Below are positions 18,790 to 26,798 of a stretch of DNA of 64,000 nucleotides, piece by piece. Numbering within the stretch: the stretch's first letter is position 1; each line of letters opens with the position of its first letter. A program made the translations under genes and the position numbers. Source of the DNA: an uncultured Clostridia bacterium (GTDB lineage: Bacteria > Bacillota > Clostridia > Christensenellales > UBA1242); contig CALWEQ010000007.1 in the NCBI GenBank assembly GCA_944377365.1, positions 33,174 to 97,173 on the forward strand, read 5' to 3'. The notes beneath the pieces are model-generated. The model saw only the letters and a program-made list of their open reading frames with translations, made no database searches and was not told the DNA's origin.

Positions 18790-19842
18790 ATGAAAAAATA
18801 TATGGCGACAGAATTTAAAAATTTAAGGTCAAAGCAAGATTTAATTATTCTTGCTATTGAGTCGTCATGCGACGAAACTGCAGTTAGCGTTGTAAAAAAT
18901 GGAAGAGAAGTGCTTTCAAATGTCATTTCATCTCAAATTGACATACATCGAAGATTTAGTGGCGTAGTGCCAGAGATAGCTTCAAGAAATCACTTGATGG
19001 CAATTTCAAATTTATATGATGAGTCGCTTAAACAAGCGAATATTGAGCCCGATCAAATAGATGCAATAGCTGTAACTTATGGTGCTGGACTCATGGGGGC
19101 ACTACTTGTAGGAGTCAATTTTGCAAAAGGTTTAAGCTATTCATTGCAAAAACCTTTGATAGCAGTCAATCATGTTCATGGGCATATTGCATCAAATTAC
19201 ATTACTCACAAAGACTTAAAACCACCTTTTTTATGCCTTATGGTCAGCGGTGGCCATACTGCCATTTTAAGAGTCAGCGATTACACTAAATTCAAAATGT
19301 TAGGAAGCACGGTCGACGATGCCGTAGGCGAAGCTTTCGACAAAGTGGCAAGGGTTTTGTCGTTGCCTTATCCTGGCGGGCCGGAAATCGACAAGCTTGC
19401 TAAACAAGGCAAAAACAACATAAAATTCACCGTGTCAAATTCATTAAAATCGACATTAAATTTTTCTTTTAGTGGGATAAAAACTGCTGTAATAAATTGT
19501 GTTCACAACAAAGTTCAAAAAAATGAAAAGGTTGAAAAGGCCGACGTCGCTCGTAGTTTTGAGGAATGTGTTACTGATGAATTAACTAGCAAGGTAATGC
19601 GCGCAATGGAAATAACTAAAATGAAAAAAGTGGTAGTGGCAGGTGGAGTTGGCGCAAACAGTATGTTGCAGGAAAAATTAAAAGCAGGTGCAAAAAAAAT
19701 AGGAGGAGAAGCATATTTTCCTGAGCTTAAATATTGCACTGACAATGCAGCTATGATAGGCTCTGTCGCTTATTATTATATTAGGAAAGGAATAGGTAAA
19801 GCAGAATTAGATTTGACTGCAAGACCTACTATTGAATTATGA
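18790..19842 (+). CDS. tsaD: tRNA N6-threonylcarbamoyladenosine transferase subunit TsaD
   Basis: A 350-residue Kae1/TsaD-family protein (ASKHA fold): AIESSCDETA near the N-terminus, metal-binding HVHGH, CLMVSGGHTAIL, ALDVA-like DAVGEAFDKVARVL, and VVAGGVGANSMLQ at the C-terminus. It makes t6A37 in ANN-decoding tRNAs together with TsaB, TsaC and TsaE, which are not in this window. AGGAG precedes the start 8 bp after prfB. Its stop overlaps the next gene (ATGATG). Confidence 0.95.
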   Translation: MKKYMATEFKNLRSKQDLIILAIESSCDETAVSVVKNGREVLSNVISSQIDIHRRFSGVVPEIASRNHLMAISNLYDESLKQANIEPDQIDAIAVTYGAGLMGALLVGVNFAKGLSYSLQKPLIAVNHVHGHIASNYITHKDLKPPFLCLMVSGGHTAILRVSDYTKFKMLGSTVDDAVGEAFDKVARVLSLPYPGGPEIDKLAKQGKNNIKFTVSNSLKSTLNFSFSGIKTAVINCVHNKVQKNEKVEKADVARSFEECVTDELTSKVMRAMEITKMKKVVVAGGVGANSMLQEKLKAGAKKIGGEAYFPELKYCTDNAAMIGSVAYYYIRKGIGKAELDLTARPTIEL

Positions 19843-20591
19843 TGCAAAAGATTAAAGAATATTTCGCGAATTTTAGTTTGCTAGATTGGGTGTTGTTGGC
19901 CTTTGCGTCGCTCTCAATCACGATATCATCAATTTTATTAAAAAGTTCAGCTTTGACTATTGTTTGCAGTTTGACAGGAGTGATTTACGTCATATTATGG
20001 GCAAAGAGATATAAAATTGCCTTGATTTTTTGTTTAGTCTATGTCTCACTCTATATTTGGCAATCCGTCAACTATCAAAATTGGGGAGAAGTTATTCAAA
20101 GCGGTTTTTCATTAATTGTAGCTATTGTTTTAATCTTTTTGTGGCTTTTTGGGAAAAACAATGACAACAAAAAGCTTTTTTCTGCAACGCAAAAATTATG
20201 CTGGCAAGAATGGGTTGTTGTAAGTTTTGTGGGAATAGGAATAACTATTGGCTATTATTTTTTATTAAAAGAACTTAATACTCCAAGTTTGTATCTCGCG
20301 ACTTCAAATTTATCTCTATTGACAATATCTTTGTATTTTATGATTAGACGGCATTATGCTATGTTTTTGTTTTTTCTTTTGTCAAACCTTTTGCAAATTT
20401 TTATTTGGTTAAGGCCTGTTTTTACAGGTTCAAATATTGGAATTGAAAGCATACCATTGATTTTTTCATTTTTTACATTTTTGATTTCCAATGTTAGAGG
20501 ATTTTTTGAATGGAGGAAAACTATGAAATTTTCCAAAACAGAAATTAACGAAGAACTAAACAATGAAAAGAAACATAAAGGAGAAATTTAA
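19839..20591 (+). CDS. PnuC-like nicotinamide riboside transporter family membrane protein
   Basis: A 250-residue protein with seven or so hydrophobic helices and a charged C-terminal tail. It has the PnuC-like pattern: a Trp/Asn-rich helix SLYIWQSVNYQNWGEVIQSG and a later repeat around FIWLRPVFTGSN. The family moves nicotinamide riboside or related vitamins for NAD synthesis. The family call rests on topology and these motifs only; no NAD riboswitch or nadR neighbour is visible. It is translationally coupled to tsaD by overlap. Confidence 0.6.
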   Translation: MMQKIKEYFANFSLLDWVLLAFASLSITISSILLKSSALTIVCSLTGVIYVILWAKRYKIALIFCLVYVSLYIWQSVNYQNWGEVIQSGFSLIVAIVLIFLWLFGKNNDNKKLFSATQKLCWQEWVVVSFVGIGITIGYYFLLKELNTPSLYLATSNLSLLTISLYFMIRRHYAMFLFFLLSNLLQIFIWLRPVFTGSNIGIESIPLIFSFFTFLISNVRGFFEWRKTMKFSKTEINEELNNEKKHKGEI

Positions 20592-20594
20592 TTT

Positions 20595-21794
20595 ATGGAA
20601 TTGTTGTCACCAGCAGGAAATTATGAAAAATTTTTGACTGCGCTCGCCTATGGTGCAGATGCAGTTTATTTGTCGGGGAAAGATTTTGGATTGCGTGCTT
20701 TTGCTGGAAATTTTTCTAATGCAGAACTTAAAAAAGCATGTGCATATGCTCATAAATTAAATAAAAAGGTCTATGTGACAATTAATATTTTAACGCGTGA
20801 CACAGATTACAAAGGCATAGAAAAATATCTTGACTTTTTATTAAAAATTAATGTTGATGGCATAATTGTTTCTGACTTAGGTTTAATCGCTTATGTTAGA
20901 AAACATTTTCCTGATATTGATGTTCATGTAAGCACACAAGCGAATGTAACAAATCTTCAAACGGCATTGTTTTTGGCTGAACTTGGAGTAAAGAGAATAG
21001 TGCTCGCAAGAGAACTTTCTCTTAAAGAGATTTCAAAAATAGCGAAAGCACTTGCTGGCAGAGTAGAGATTGAATGTTTTGTGCACGGAGCTATGTGCAT
21101 GGCTTATTCAGGCAGATGTCTGTTGTCAAATTATCTTACGGGGAGAGATGCGAATAGGGGCGAATGTGTTCAAGCATGCAGATGGAAATATTTTATTAGA
21201 GAAGAAAGCAGACAAGATGAATTGGAAGTTGAAGAAGACGACAAAGGGACTTATATTTTAAATTCCAAAGATTTATGTATGATTAAATATCTTGACAAGT
21301 TGCAAAAAGCTGGAGTTGCATCTTTAAAGATTGAAGGCAGAATGAAATCTAGTTATTATGTTGCATGTGTTACAAATGCTTACCGCAAAGCAATCGACAT
21401 GTTGCCAAAAAGAGCAGGTGAAGATTTTGTAAAGGAATTAGAAAAAACAAGCCATAGGCGTTTTACAACGGGTTTTTACTTTGATGAAGAGGACAGACAG
21501 TTTCGACAATCGTCATCACCTTTTCAAACATATGAGTTTGTTGGTGTGGTAAAAAAATATAAAAATGGAAAAGTTTTTGTTGAACAGCGAAATTTTTTCA
21601 AAGAAGGAGATGTTTTAGAGATTTTAAGCCCAAGAGATGATGTTTTTAACAAAAAAATAGTTGTGAAGAATTTAAAAAATCAAGCTGGCGAAAAAATAGA
21701 AAAAGCCAACTCAGCGCAAATGAACATATCTTTTGATTGCGATTTAAAGCTTCAAAGAGGCGATATTTTGCGCAAGAAGTGTGTTAAAGAATAA
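20595..21794 (+). CDS. Peptidase U32 family protein (TrhP/RlhA-like RNA hydroxylation)
   Basis: A 399-residue U32 protein that starts MELLSPAGNYEKF and has GADAVYLSGKDFGLRAFAGN, DVHVSTQANVTN and the signature Cys region CFVHGAMCMAYSGRCLLSNY with GECVQACRW downstream. In the better-studied members (TrhP, RlhA) these Cys residues are linked to an Fe-S or prephenate-dependent hydroxylation of tRNA or 23S rRNA; the old collagenase label is probably wrong for this type. A C-terminal beta domain (about residues 300-399) is present. Confidence 0.9.
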   Translation: MELLSPAGNYEKFLTALAYGADAVYLSGKDFGLRAFAGNFSNAELKKACAYAHKLNKKVYVTINILTRDTDYKGIEKYLDFLLKINVDGIIVSDLGLIAYVRKHFPDIDVHVSTQANVTNLQTALFLAELGVKRIVLARELSLKEISKIAKALAGRVEIECFVHGAMCMAYSGRCLLSNYLTGRDANRGECVQACRWKYFIREESRQDELEVEEDDKGTYILNSKDLCMIKYLDKLQKAGVASLKIEGRMKSSYYVACVTNAYRKAIDMLPKRAGEDFVKELEKTSHRRFTTGFYFDEEDRQFRQSSSPFQTYEFVGVVKKYKNGKVFVEQRNFFKEGDVLEILSPRDDVFNKKIVVKNLKNQAGEKIEKANSAQMNISFDCDLKLQRGDILRKKCVKE

Positions 21795-21972
21795 AAAATT
21801 AAATCAAAAAAAACTTTTTAACTTTTAACTATTTTAAATGAGTTTAATTTATCTAATTTAGAAAATAAGGTTAATTTAAGACACATAACATAAAAAGCAA
21901 AAGTGAGCTTATTTAGAAAAAGTCCACTTTTATTAAAAGTAAAAACTATCAAGTAAAAAATGATTTGTGATT
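21795..21972. other. AT-rich spacer with a possible terminator
   Basis: This stretch contains no convincing ORF. A weak stem AAAAGTG (21899-21905) / CACTTTT (21925-21931) may terminate the U32 operon. The left end of the integrated element probably begins just after it, near 21971. Confidence 0.4.
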
Positions 21973-22043
21973 TGGTGTTCCCAACAGGACTCGAACCTGT
22001 GACTAGCCCTTAGGAGAACTCACTCTACCTGAGGGGCTTGAAC
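21973..22043 (-). tRNA. tRNA-like remnant resembling tRNA-Arg(CCU), left end of the element
   Basis: The reverse strand ends in ...GGGAACACCA and has a good T-arm (ACAGG/CCTGT around TTCGAGT) and a loop TCTCCTAAGG that echoes the CCU anticodon region. The acceptor pairs only in its first four positions, the anticodon stem cannot form a standard five-pair stem with a 7-nt loop, and the D-arm is short, so it is probably not functional. It shares TTTGGTGTTCCC (21971-21982) exactly with 28320-28331 at tRNA-Arg, consistent with the distal att site of an element inserted at tRNA-Arg. Confidence 0.5.
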
Positions 22044-22219
22044 AAACCTTGTATTATCTTACATTTTGTTTAATAGTTTTTGTGTGTTGACTGGTTGTTT
22101 TTGCGATTGCTTTCAATAACTTTTGTATCTTGCAATAATTTTCATAAATAACTATTGATAAATTATTGATAAAATAGTATTTGTCCTTTTAAAAATTAAA
22201 ATAAAAAGGAGCAAAAGTT

Positions 22220-22696
22220 ATGAATAATCAACAAATTAAAACCACACAAGAAATGAAACTACCACACGAGCAAGCAAGGGATTTGTTTATGTCAATACAA
22301 AAACAAAGCGGAGCAGCAATAAAGCCCATTGGAGTGTTTCAGTTCTTTTATAACTATATCGCAACTATTTCAAAAAGCAAAATGAATAGAGTAAAAGCAA
22401 GAAATATTGCAGATGTTTATTGCGTATTACAAAATGAATTCTTTATCACAAATGGCAGCAAAAAACCACACGAATGGTTTTATATGACACAATCTCGCTG
22501 GGATAAATATGGACTTGGTCGAAAGGCAATTCAAAATAGTGTAAAGTTTTTAAGTGATAATATGTTTATTGAAACCACTTTAAGAACACACCCATATATT
22601 CCACAAAATAAACTTAGATGGTATAAAATAGATTTAAAATGGCTTGAATTCATTGCCAACTATGCAGAAAGCAACAATACAAAAAATTGGCGGTAG
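22220..22696 (+). CDS. Winged-helix protein, possible replication initiator-like
   Basis: A 158-residue basic protein with AAGGAG before the ATG. Residues about 85-150 (FYMTQSRWDKYGLGRKAIQ... then LRWYKIDLKWL) look like a winged-helix domain of the type found at the N-terminus of phage and plasmid replication initiators and of the replisome organiser family. The first 80 residues are helical. It is followed by a repeat-rich noncoding stretch that could be an origin. The role is inferred from fold appearance and position only. Confidence 0.55.
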   Translation: MNNQQIKTTQEMKLPHEQARDLFMSIQKQSGAAIKPIGVFQFFYNYIATISKSKMNRVKARNIADVYCVLQNEFFITNGSKKPHEWFYMTQSRWDKYGLGRKAIQNSVKFLSDNMFIETTLRTHPYIPQNKLRWYKIDLKWLEFIANYAESNNTKNWR

Positions 22697-23121
22697 CAAC
22701 AAGGAGCAAGAAACTTATTATAAGGGTATAGTTATTATTTGCACGCTACTTGTAGACACCTAGCATACAAAAGATTATTATATGCACCTTGTAAGTAAAA
22801 CAAGGTGCATAAAGAAAGAGATAAAAAAGAGAAGTAATTACTTGCAAGCCTCTTGTTGAAAACAAGGGGCTTCTATACTTCATCTATATGTTGTCTATAC
22901 TAGTTAGAACTACAGATTTACTCGTTGCCACCCTTTTGCAACAACAAAATATATAATTTTAATATATTTATCTACTAGTTTATGCTACTACAGTTGAACT
23001 ACAGATTTAAAAAAGCTATAGTTTTCTAAAAGTCTTTGTATTATTTTTGTCACAAAGCTGCCTTTGATTGACATTTTTGTAAAATTATGTTAAAATAATA
23101 AAAAATATTAGTGAGGTAAAT
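22697..23121. repeat. Hairpins and direct repeats in the element
   Basis: Noncoding. A perfect 12-bp stem TATGCACCTTGT (22781-22792) / ACAAGGTGCATA (22800-22811), a second stem with CTTGT/ACAAG in 22844-22872, and two copies of GAACTACAGATTTA (about 22907 and 22996), each following a CTACTAGTT stretch. These could be an origin, a small RNA or terminators. A -10-like TTAAAAT near 23090 precedes the next gene. Confidence 0.5.
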
Positions 23122-24066
23122 ATGGCTGATTTTAAAATGAGCGTAAAAATTGGAGAAATTGAACTTAAGCTTGAAGGCGAATATGAAGATGTTGTAAAGG
23201 TATTTGCTGATGTTAAAGAGAGTGGAATTGGGAAATTAAATCTCTATGGCGAAAATGTGCCACAAAACAGAAATATTATTTCTCAACCACAAATTGAAAC
23301 TAATCAACCGCTTCAAATTGAAATGACTAATAATGAAAACCAAGAAAATTCCGTATCTTTACAAGAAAACAATGACATTCCAAGTCTTGAAGAGATTAAA
23401 ATCAAAGATATGCCAAAAGGTGAAGTTGAATGGATTTTGGTTTACTCTTCTTTTGCAAGTGATTTTGGAAGTAAAGAATTTGCAAAAACAGATATAGTGA
23501 GTTTATATAAAGATAATGGCAGGTATAGTGGAGGAAATAGAGCAAATTTTTCTACAAATTTAAAGAAAGCCATTTCACCATATAATTATATCAAACCCAT
23601 CACAAAAGAAACTTATATATTAACTGAAACAGGAAAACAACATTTTAAAAATTTGATTTCTGGTAAAAGAGATTTAACGAAAGTAAAACAGAAGCGAACC
23701 AAAACAAAAATTAATCCTAATATCACATCTTGTAAAATAATAGATTTAGGATTGTCAACAGAAGAAATTGGTTTATTAAAGCAGAATTATGAAGAAAATA
23801 AAGATAAACTAACAACTGGAGTAAATAAAACATTGTATTTTATTTATTGGCTAAAAAAACATAAAAATGTACAAGAAGTAGAAGCAAATACTATTTACTC
23901 ATTACAAAGGATTGTGTCAGATACTAAATTATTTGATATCCCACAAACTTTTAAAAATATGTCAAGACGAAACGGCTTTCTTACTCAATCCGCTGAACAT
24001 AAAAACAAATATTCTTTAAACGCACCAGGCGAAGCACACTTATTGGGTAAAATACTTAAGGCGTAA
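23122..24066 (+). CDS. Unknown element protein A (possible wHTH, defence-module candidate)
   Basis: A 314-residue protein with GTGAGG upstream. The N-terminal ~60 residues form a short beta-rich domain (VKIGEIELKLEGEYEDVVKVF), followed by a low-complexity Asn/Gln-rich linker (about 55-85). A domain at about 100-185 ends in a winged-helix-like ITKETYILTETGKQHF; the C-terminal part (about 210-314) has a second similar region with FKNMSRRNGF. It lies 2 bp before the next gene, so the two are a unit. I recognise no family. Both proteins share a helix-turn-helix-like layout with a SGGNRANFSTNL / YSGVSTYLTRQ pattern. Confidence 0.7.
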   Translation: MADFKMSVKIGEIELKLEGEYEDVVKVFADVKESGIGKLNLYGENVPQNRNIISQPQIETNQPLQIEMTNNENQENSVSLQENNDIPSLEEIKIKDMPKGEVEWILVYSSFASDFGSKEFAKTDIVSLYKDNGRYSGGNRANFSTNLKKAISPYNYIKPITKETYILTETGKQHFKNLISGKRDLTKVKQKRTKTKINPNITSCKIIDLGLSTEEIGLLKQNYEENKDKLTTGVNKTLYFIYWLKKHKNVQEVEANTIYSLQRIVSDTKLFDIPQTFKNMSRRNGFLTQSAEHKNKYSLNAPGEAHLLGKILKA

Positions 24067-24068
24067 AT

Positions 24069-24815
24069 ATGGAAGAATTAATAGCATTTTATAAAAAAAT
24101 ACCAAATTATAAGGAGTTAAAACCTAGTGAATTAATTCCCTATTTTGCTTATTATGTAGAAAATGAAAATGGAATTATTACTGCTAAGGATATATTGAAG
24201 TGTTTTGAAAAATTAACACTCCCTAATTATTCTGGCGTAAGCACTTATTTAACAAGGCAATCGGATAAAAAAACTGGGAAATTTATAAAGCAAAAGACAG
24301 GATATAAACTTAATCGCATTTATAAAGAAGAAATTGCTTCTTCTCTAAATGAAGTGGTGGACGTCCCACTGACGACAAATTTTTTTGATGTAAATTTATT
24401 AAATAATACTCAATATTACTTAATCAACACGGCTTCTCAAATGTGCAAATGTTATGATTCGGGTTTGTATGATGCAAGTCTTGTTCTAATGAGAAAATTA
24501 TTGGAAACATTGATTGTTGAAACCTTTGAGAGGTTTGGAATAGAAGATACTATTAAAGACACGAACGGTAATTATAAATTTTTAAGTGAACTTATCCCTG
24601 CTTTTTTAAACAGTAAAAAATGGACAGCTAGCAGAAATATTAAAAGCAGTATGGATAAAATTAAAAAGTATGGGGATTTAAGCGCTCATAATAGAAGATT
24701 TATAGCTCATAAATCAGTGTTAGATGATGTAAAATTTGAGTTAGGACAGGCTGTTCTAGAAATAGTATTATTAATTGATTATCCTAATTGGGTAATAGAT
24801 AAGAAAACAAAGTAG
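24069..24815 (+). CDS. Unknown element protein B with C-terminal HEPN/DUF4145-like helical domain
   Basis: A 248-residue protein. The N-terminal ~85 residues look like a winged-helix (ITAKDILKCFEKLTLPNYSG ... GYKLNRIYKEEI). The C-terminal region (about 110-248) is all-helical with LYDASLVLMRKLLETLIVE, then DLSAHNRRFIAH and FELGQAVLEIVLLID. The pattern of an RKLLE helix followed by an H-N-rich SAHNRRF motif resembles DUF4145/HEPN-type helical bundles, several of which act in nuclease-based defence. The sequence alone does not prove this. It is coupled to protein A and followed by a terminator. Confidence 0.65.
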   Translation: MEELIAFYKKIPNYKELKPSELIPYFAYYVENENGIITAKDILKCFEKLTLPNYSGVSTYLTRQSDKKTGKFIKQKTGYKLNRIYKEEIASSLNEVVDVPLTTNFFDVNLLNNTQYYLINTASQMCKCYDSGLYDASLVLMRKLLETLIVETFERFGIEDTIKDTNGNYKFLSELIPAFLNSKKWTASRNIKSSMDKIKKYGDLSAHNRRFIAHKSVLDDVKFELGQAVLEIVLLIDYPNWVIDKKTK

Positions 24816-24842
24816 CCAAATGAAAGCTACTTTTATTTTTTG
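24811..24842 (+). terminator. Rho-independent terminator after protein B
   Basis: The stem AAGTAGC/GCTACTT is followed by a T-rich run ending in TTTTTT. Confidence 0.75.
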
Positions 24843-24881
24843 ATTTCTTTTGACATAATTATAAAAAAGTGCTATCATAAA

Positions 24882-24979
24882 GTTGCGACACAATTGAATA
24901 ATTTATACCCAAAGAGTGAAAGATTTTTTGCTATTCATACAAATTCTTCCACACCCTTTGGGTTCAATTGTGTCGCAAC
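24882..24979. repeat. ~98 bp palindrome upstream of the GIY-YIG gene
   Basis: Outer arms GTTGCGACACAATTGAA (24882-24898) and TTCAATTGTGTCGCAAC (24963-24979) are perfect reverse complements over 17 bp. Inner arms CCCAAAGAGTG and its near-complement ending CCTTTGGG extend the pairing around 24908 and 24962. The loop is about 40 nt and AT-rich. It could be an RNA structure, a single-strand DNA hairpin used in mobility or replication, or a small non-autonomous insertion. Confidence 0.85.
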
Positions 24980-25039
24980 AATTGGAAGGTTTGTTCTGGA
25001 TAGACTGTGCCTTCCTTAATTGGAGGGCACTTTTATTTT

Positions 25040-25696
25040 ATGGAAAAGAAAGGTTTTGTTTATATTTTAACCAACCCTTGTTTTAAAGAAAATTGGGTAA
25101 AGATTGGACAAACAGACAATTTAGATAGAAGAATTTGGGAACTTTCACAAGCAACAGGAATTCCCTTGCCCTTTGAAATGTATGCCGTATTAAAAACTGC
25201 TAAATATAAACAAGCAGAACATATGATACATAGACTTATTGGTAAACTTGCACCTGATAAACGCATAAACCCCAAAAGAGAATTTTTTAATATTGAGCCA
25301 GAAGATGCGGTTTCAATTATGAAAGATATTGCAAGTCTTATTGATGATGCTGAAATTATTTACAATGAAAAAATAACTACTGAAATAACAACGGAAAAAC
25401 AACACGGAAAGAAAGCTCCACGGAAAACTTTTTATAGTATGGACATAAAAAATGGAGACATTATAGAATTCACGCTTGACCCAAAATACAAAGCAACAGT
25501 ATGCGGAGAAAGAACAGTAATGTTTGAGAACAAAGAATACTTTTTAACACCTCTTGGAATTTTGCTATTACAAAGAATTGGGCACAGCGAAGAACAAGCA
25601 AGACAACTTGGAAGCGGTTTTGGAGTTTTCAAATTTGATAGCCAAGACGACAACCTTTATGACCGTTGGGAAAGGCTAAACGGAAACAAATATTAA
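25040..25696 (+). CDS. GIY-YIG (T5orf172-type) nuclease-like protein with RAMA-like C-terminal domain
   Basis: A 218-residue protein from the ATG at 25040 (an in-frame GTG at 25007 is possible). The N-terminal domain (about 3-110) reads GFVYILTN ... WVKIGQTDNLDRRIWELSQATGIPLPFE, the T5orf172/DUF4357-associated GIY-YIG variant, with the later REFFNIEPEDAV. The C-terminal domain (about 140-205) has FSMDIKNGDIIEFTLDP-like beta hairpins and KEYFLTPLGILLLQRIG, resembling the RAMA domain of restriction and methylation proteins. It probably acts on DNA, perhaps in element mobility or defence. The palindrome ends 60 bp upstream. Confidence 0.75.
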   Translation: MEKKGFVYILTNPCFKENWVKIGQTDNLDRRIWELSQATGIPLPFEMYAVLKTAKYKQAEHMIHRLIGKLAPDKRINPKREFFNIEPEDAVSIMKDIASLIDDAEIIYNEKITTEITTEKQHGKKAPRKTFYSMDIKNGDIIEFTLDPKYKATVCGERTVMFENKEYFLTPLGILLLQRIGHSEEQARQLGSGFGVFKFDSQDDNLYDRWERLNGNKY

Positions 25697-25831
25697 GCAA
25701 TTTATCGTTTGCCCTCGTTGCTTTATGGTTGCTTACTTGATTTGTATCAACTCAATAAAACATACCATAAAAAGAAGAAGACACCGCCAAGCAAAGATTT
25801 GAGAAAGCAAAAAGAGTTTAGATCGCAAGGC

Positions 25832-25860
25832 TTTACATCCGTATTTTGCTTTAATATAAT
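25832..25860 (+). promoter_or_regulatory. Near-consensus promoter for the small membrane protein
   Basis: TTTACA (25832-25837), 17-nt spacer, TATAAT (25855-25860), about 27 nt before the ATG. Confidence 0.7.
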
Positions 25861-25887
25861 CATTTCAAATTAAAAGGAGGTAAAAAT

Positions 25888-26127
25888 ATGAAATGGGTCA
25901 ATCTTTCACAAATGATTTTGCTAATTTTGTTTGTTATCACAGTGGCAAGCAGTGTGAATAGCGAAAGTATAGGAAACAAAACCCTACTTGCTTTTGACAC
26001 AGCAGTTGTTCCTATTTTAGCAGTCATTATTATTGCTTCACTTGTCCTGTCAATTGTAATGTTTGTTATGCAAGTTAAGAAAAACAAAAAGCAAAAGCAA
26101 GAAGAAAAAACGAACGAAGAAAAGTAA
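25888..26127 (+). CDS. Small two-helix membrane protein
   Basis: A 79-residue protein with AAAGGAGG placed ideally. Two hydrophobic helices (about residues 6-24 and 38-63) are separated by a polar SSVNSESIGNK loop, and the tail is a Lys/Glu/Gln-rich stretch. No family is recognised. It is monocistronic between its own promoter and the terminator at 26240, and could be an immunity, holin-like or regulatory peptide. Confidence 0.65.
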   Translation: MKWVNLSQMILLILFVITVASSVNSESIGNKTLLAFDTAVVPILAVIIIASLVLSIVMFVMQVKKNKKQKQEEKTNEEK

Positions 26128-26239
26128 AAAAGTTTTGATTTTTTAGGTCGCTGCACTTTACTTTGTATAATGCTTATACTACAATATTGATATGAAACAA
26201 GCAATTCCACCAAAGATAGATTTTTTAATAAAAATGCCG

Positions 26240-26270
26240 AAAGACACTCTCAAAAAGGGTGTCTTTTTTA
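26240..26270 (+). terminator. Rho-independent terminator
   Basis: AAAGACAC/GTGTCTTT stem around CTCAAAAAGG, followed by TTTTTT. Confidence 0.85.
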
Positions 26271-26307
26271 GTTTTCAAAAAAAATTTAAAAATCTTTATC
26301 AAAATGA

Positions 26308-26335
26308 TTGCTTTTTGTTAAAAATGTGCTATAAT
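26308..26335 (+). promoter_or_regulatory. Extended -10 promoter of the excisionase-integrase operon
   Basis: TTGCTT (26308-26313), 16-nt spacer, TGCTATAAT with the -10 at 26330-26335. A leader of about 190 nt follows before the ATG at 26531. The leader carries inverted repeats CAGCTAAAGC (about 26405) and GCTTTTAGCTG (about 26450), which could fold to control expression. Confidence 0.65.
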
Positions 26336-26530
26336 ACTTTCAACGTTAGCAAAGCCAACAGGCAGCTTCAGTTTTTAATAAATAGCATCAGCACAGTCAA
26401 CAGACAGCTAAAGCACGTATTTAATATTTTTATAGTATTTAAATCGAAAGCTTTTAGCTGTCTTTTTCTTTCGTGCGTGAGTGCAACCAAAAAGAAGCCC
26501 AAATTAAATTTAAAAGGAGGGTTTCTTTTT

Positions 26531-26797
26531 ATGCGTTCATTTATAGATTCAACCATAAGGAAACAAAACGAAACACAAAATTGCGATACTCAAAAGATAA
26601 GTGAAAATTCTGCAAGATATAGAACAGTCAATGCAACAATAAAAGAATTAAAAGAGATAGATCCAAACACTTGTATTTCTACCTATTTTATTCGTTGTCT
26701 TTGTAATTCTAAAAAAGTTCTTTCTCTAACTGCTGGGAACAAAGTTTTAGTCAACTTTGATGACCTTCTAAACTATTTACAAAAAGGAGAAAGATAA
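26531..26797 (+). CDS. xis: Excisionase-like small DNA-binding protein
   Basis: An 88-residue protein starting at the ATG at 26531, preceded by AAAGGAGGG. The open frame continues upstream to 26192 but runs across a terminator, a promoter and a leader, so it is not coding there. Residues about 35-85 (VNATIKELKEIDP, then VLVNFDDLLNYLQKGER) fit the compact winged-helix of the Xis/helix-turn-helix type that ends in a short basic tail. It sits just before the integrase, with 1 bp between stop and start. It probably controls excision directionality. Confidence 0.7.
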   Translation: MRSFIDSTIRKQNETQNCDTQKISENSARYRTVNATIKELKEIDPNTCISTYFIRCLCNSKKVLSLTAGNKVLVNFDDLLNYLQKGER

Positions 26798-26798
26798 T

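Noticed and set aside
26192..26530. 201-residue ORF extending the excisionase upstream
   Set aside because: The extension crosses a terminator, a promoter and a leader; a strong ribosome site precedes the internal ATG at 26531.
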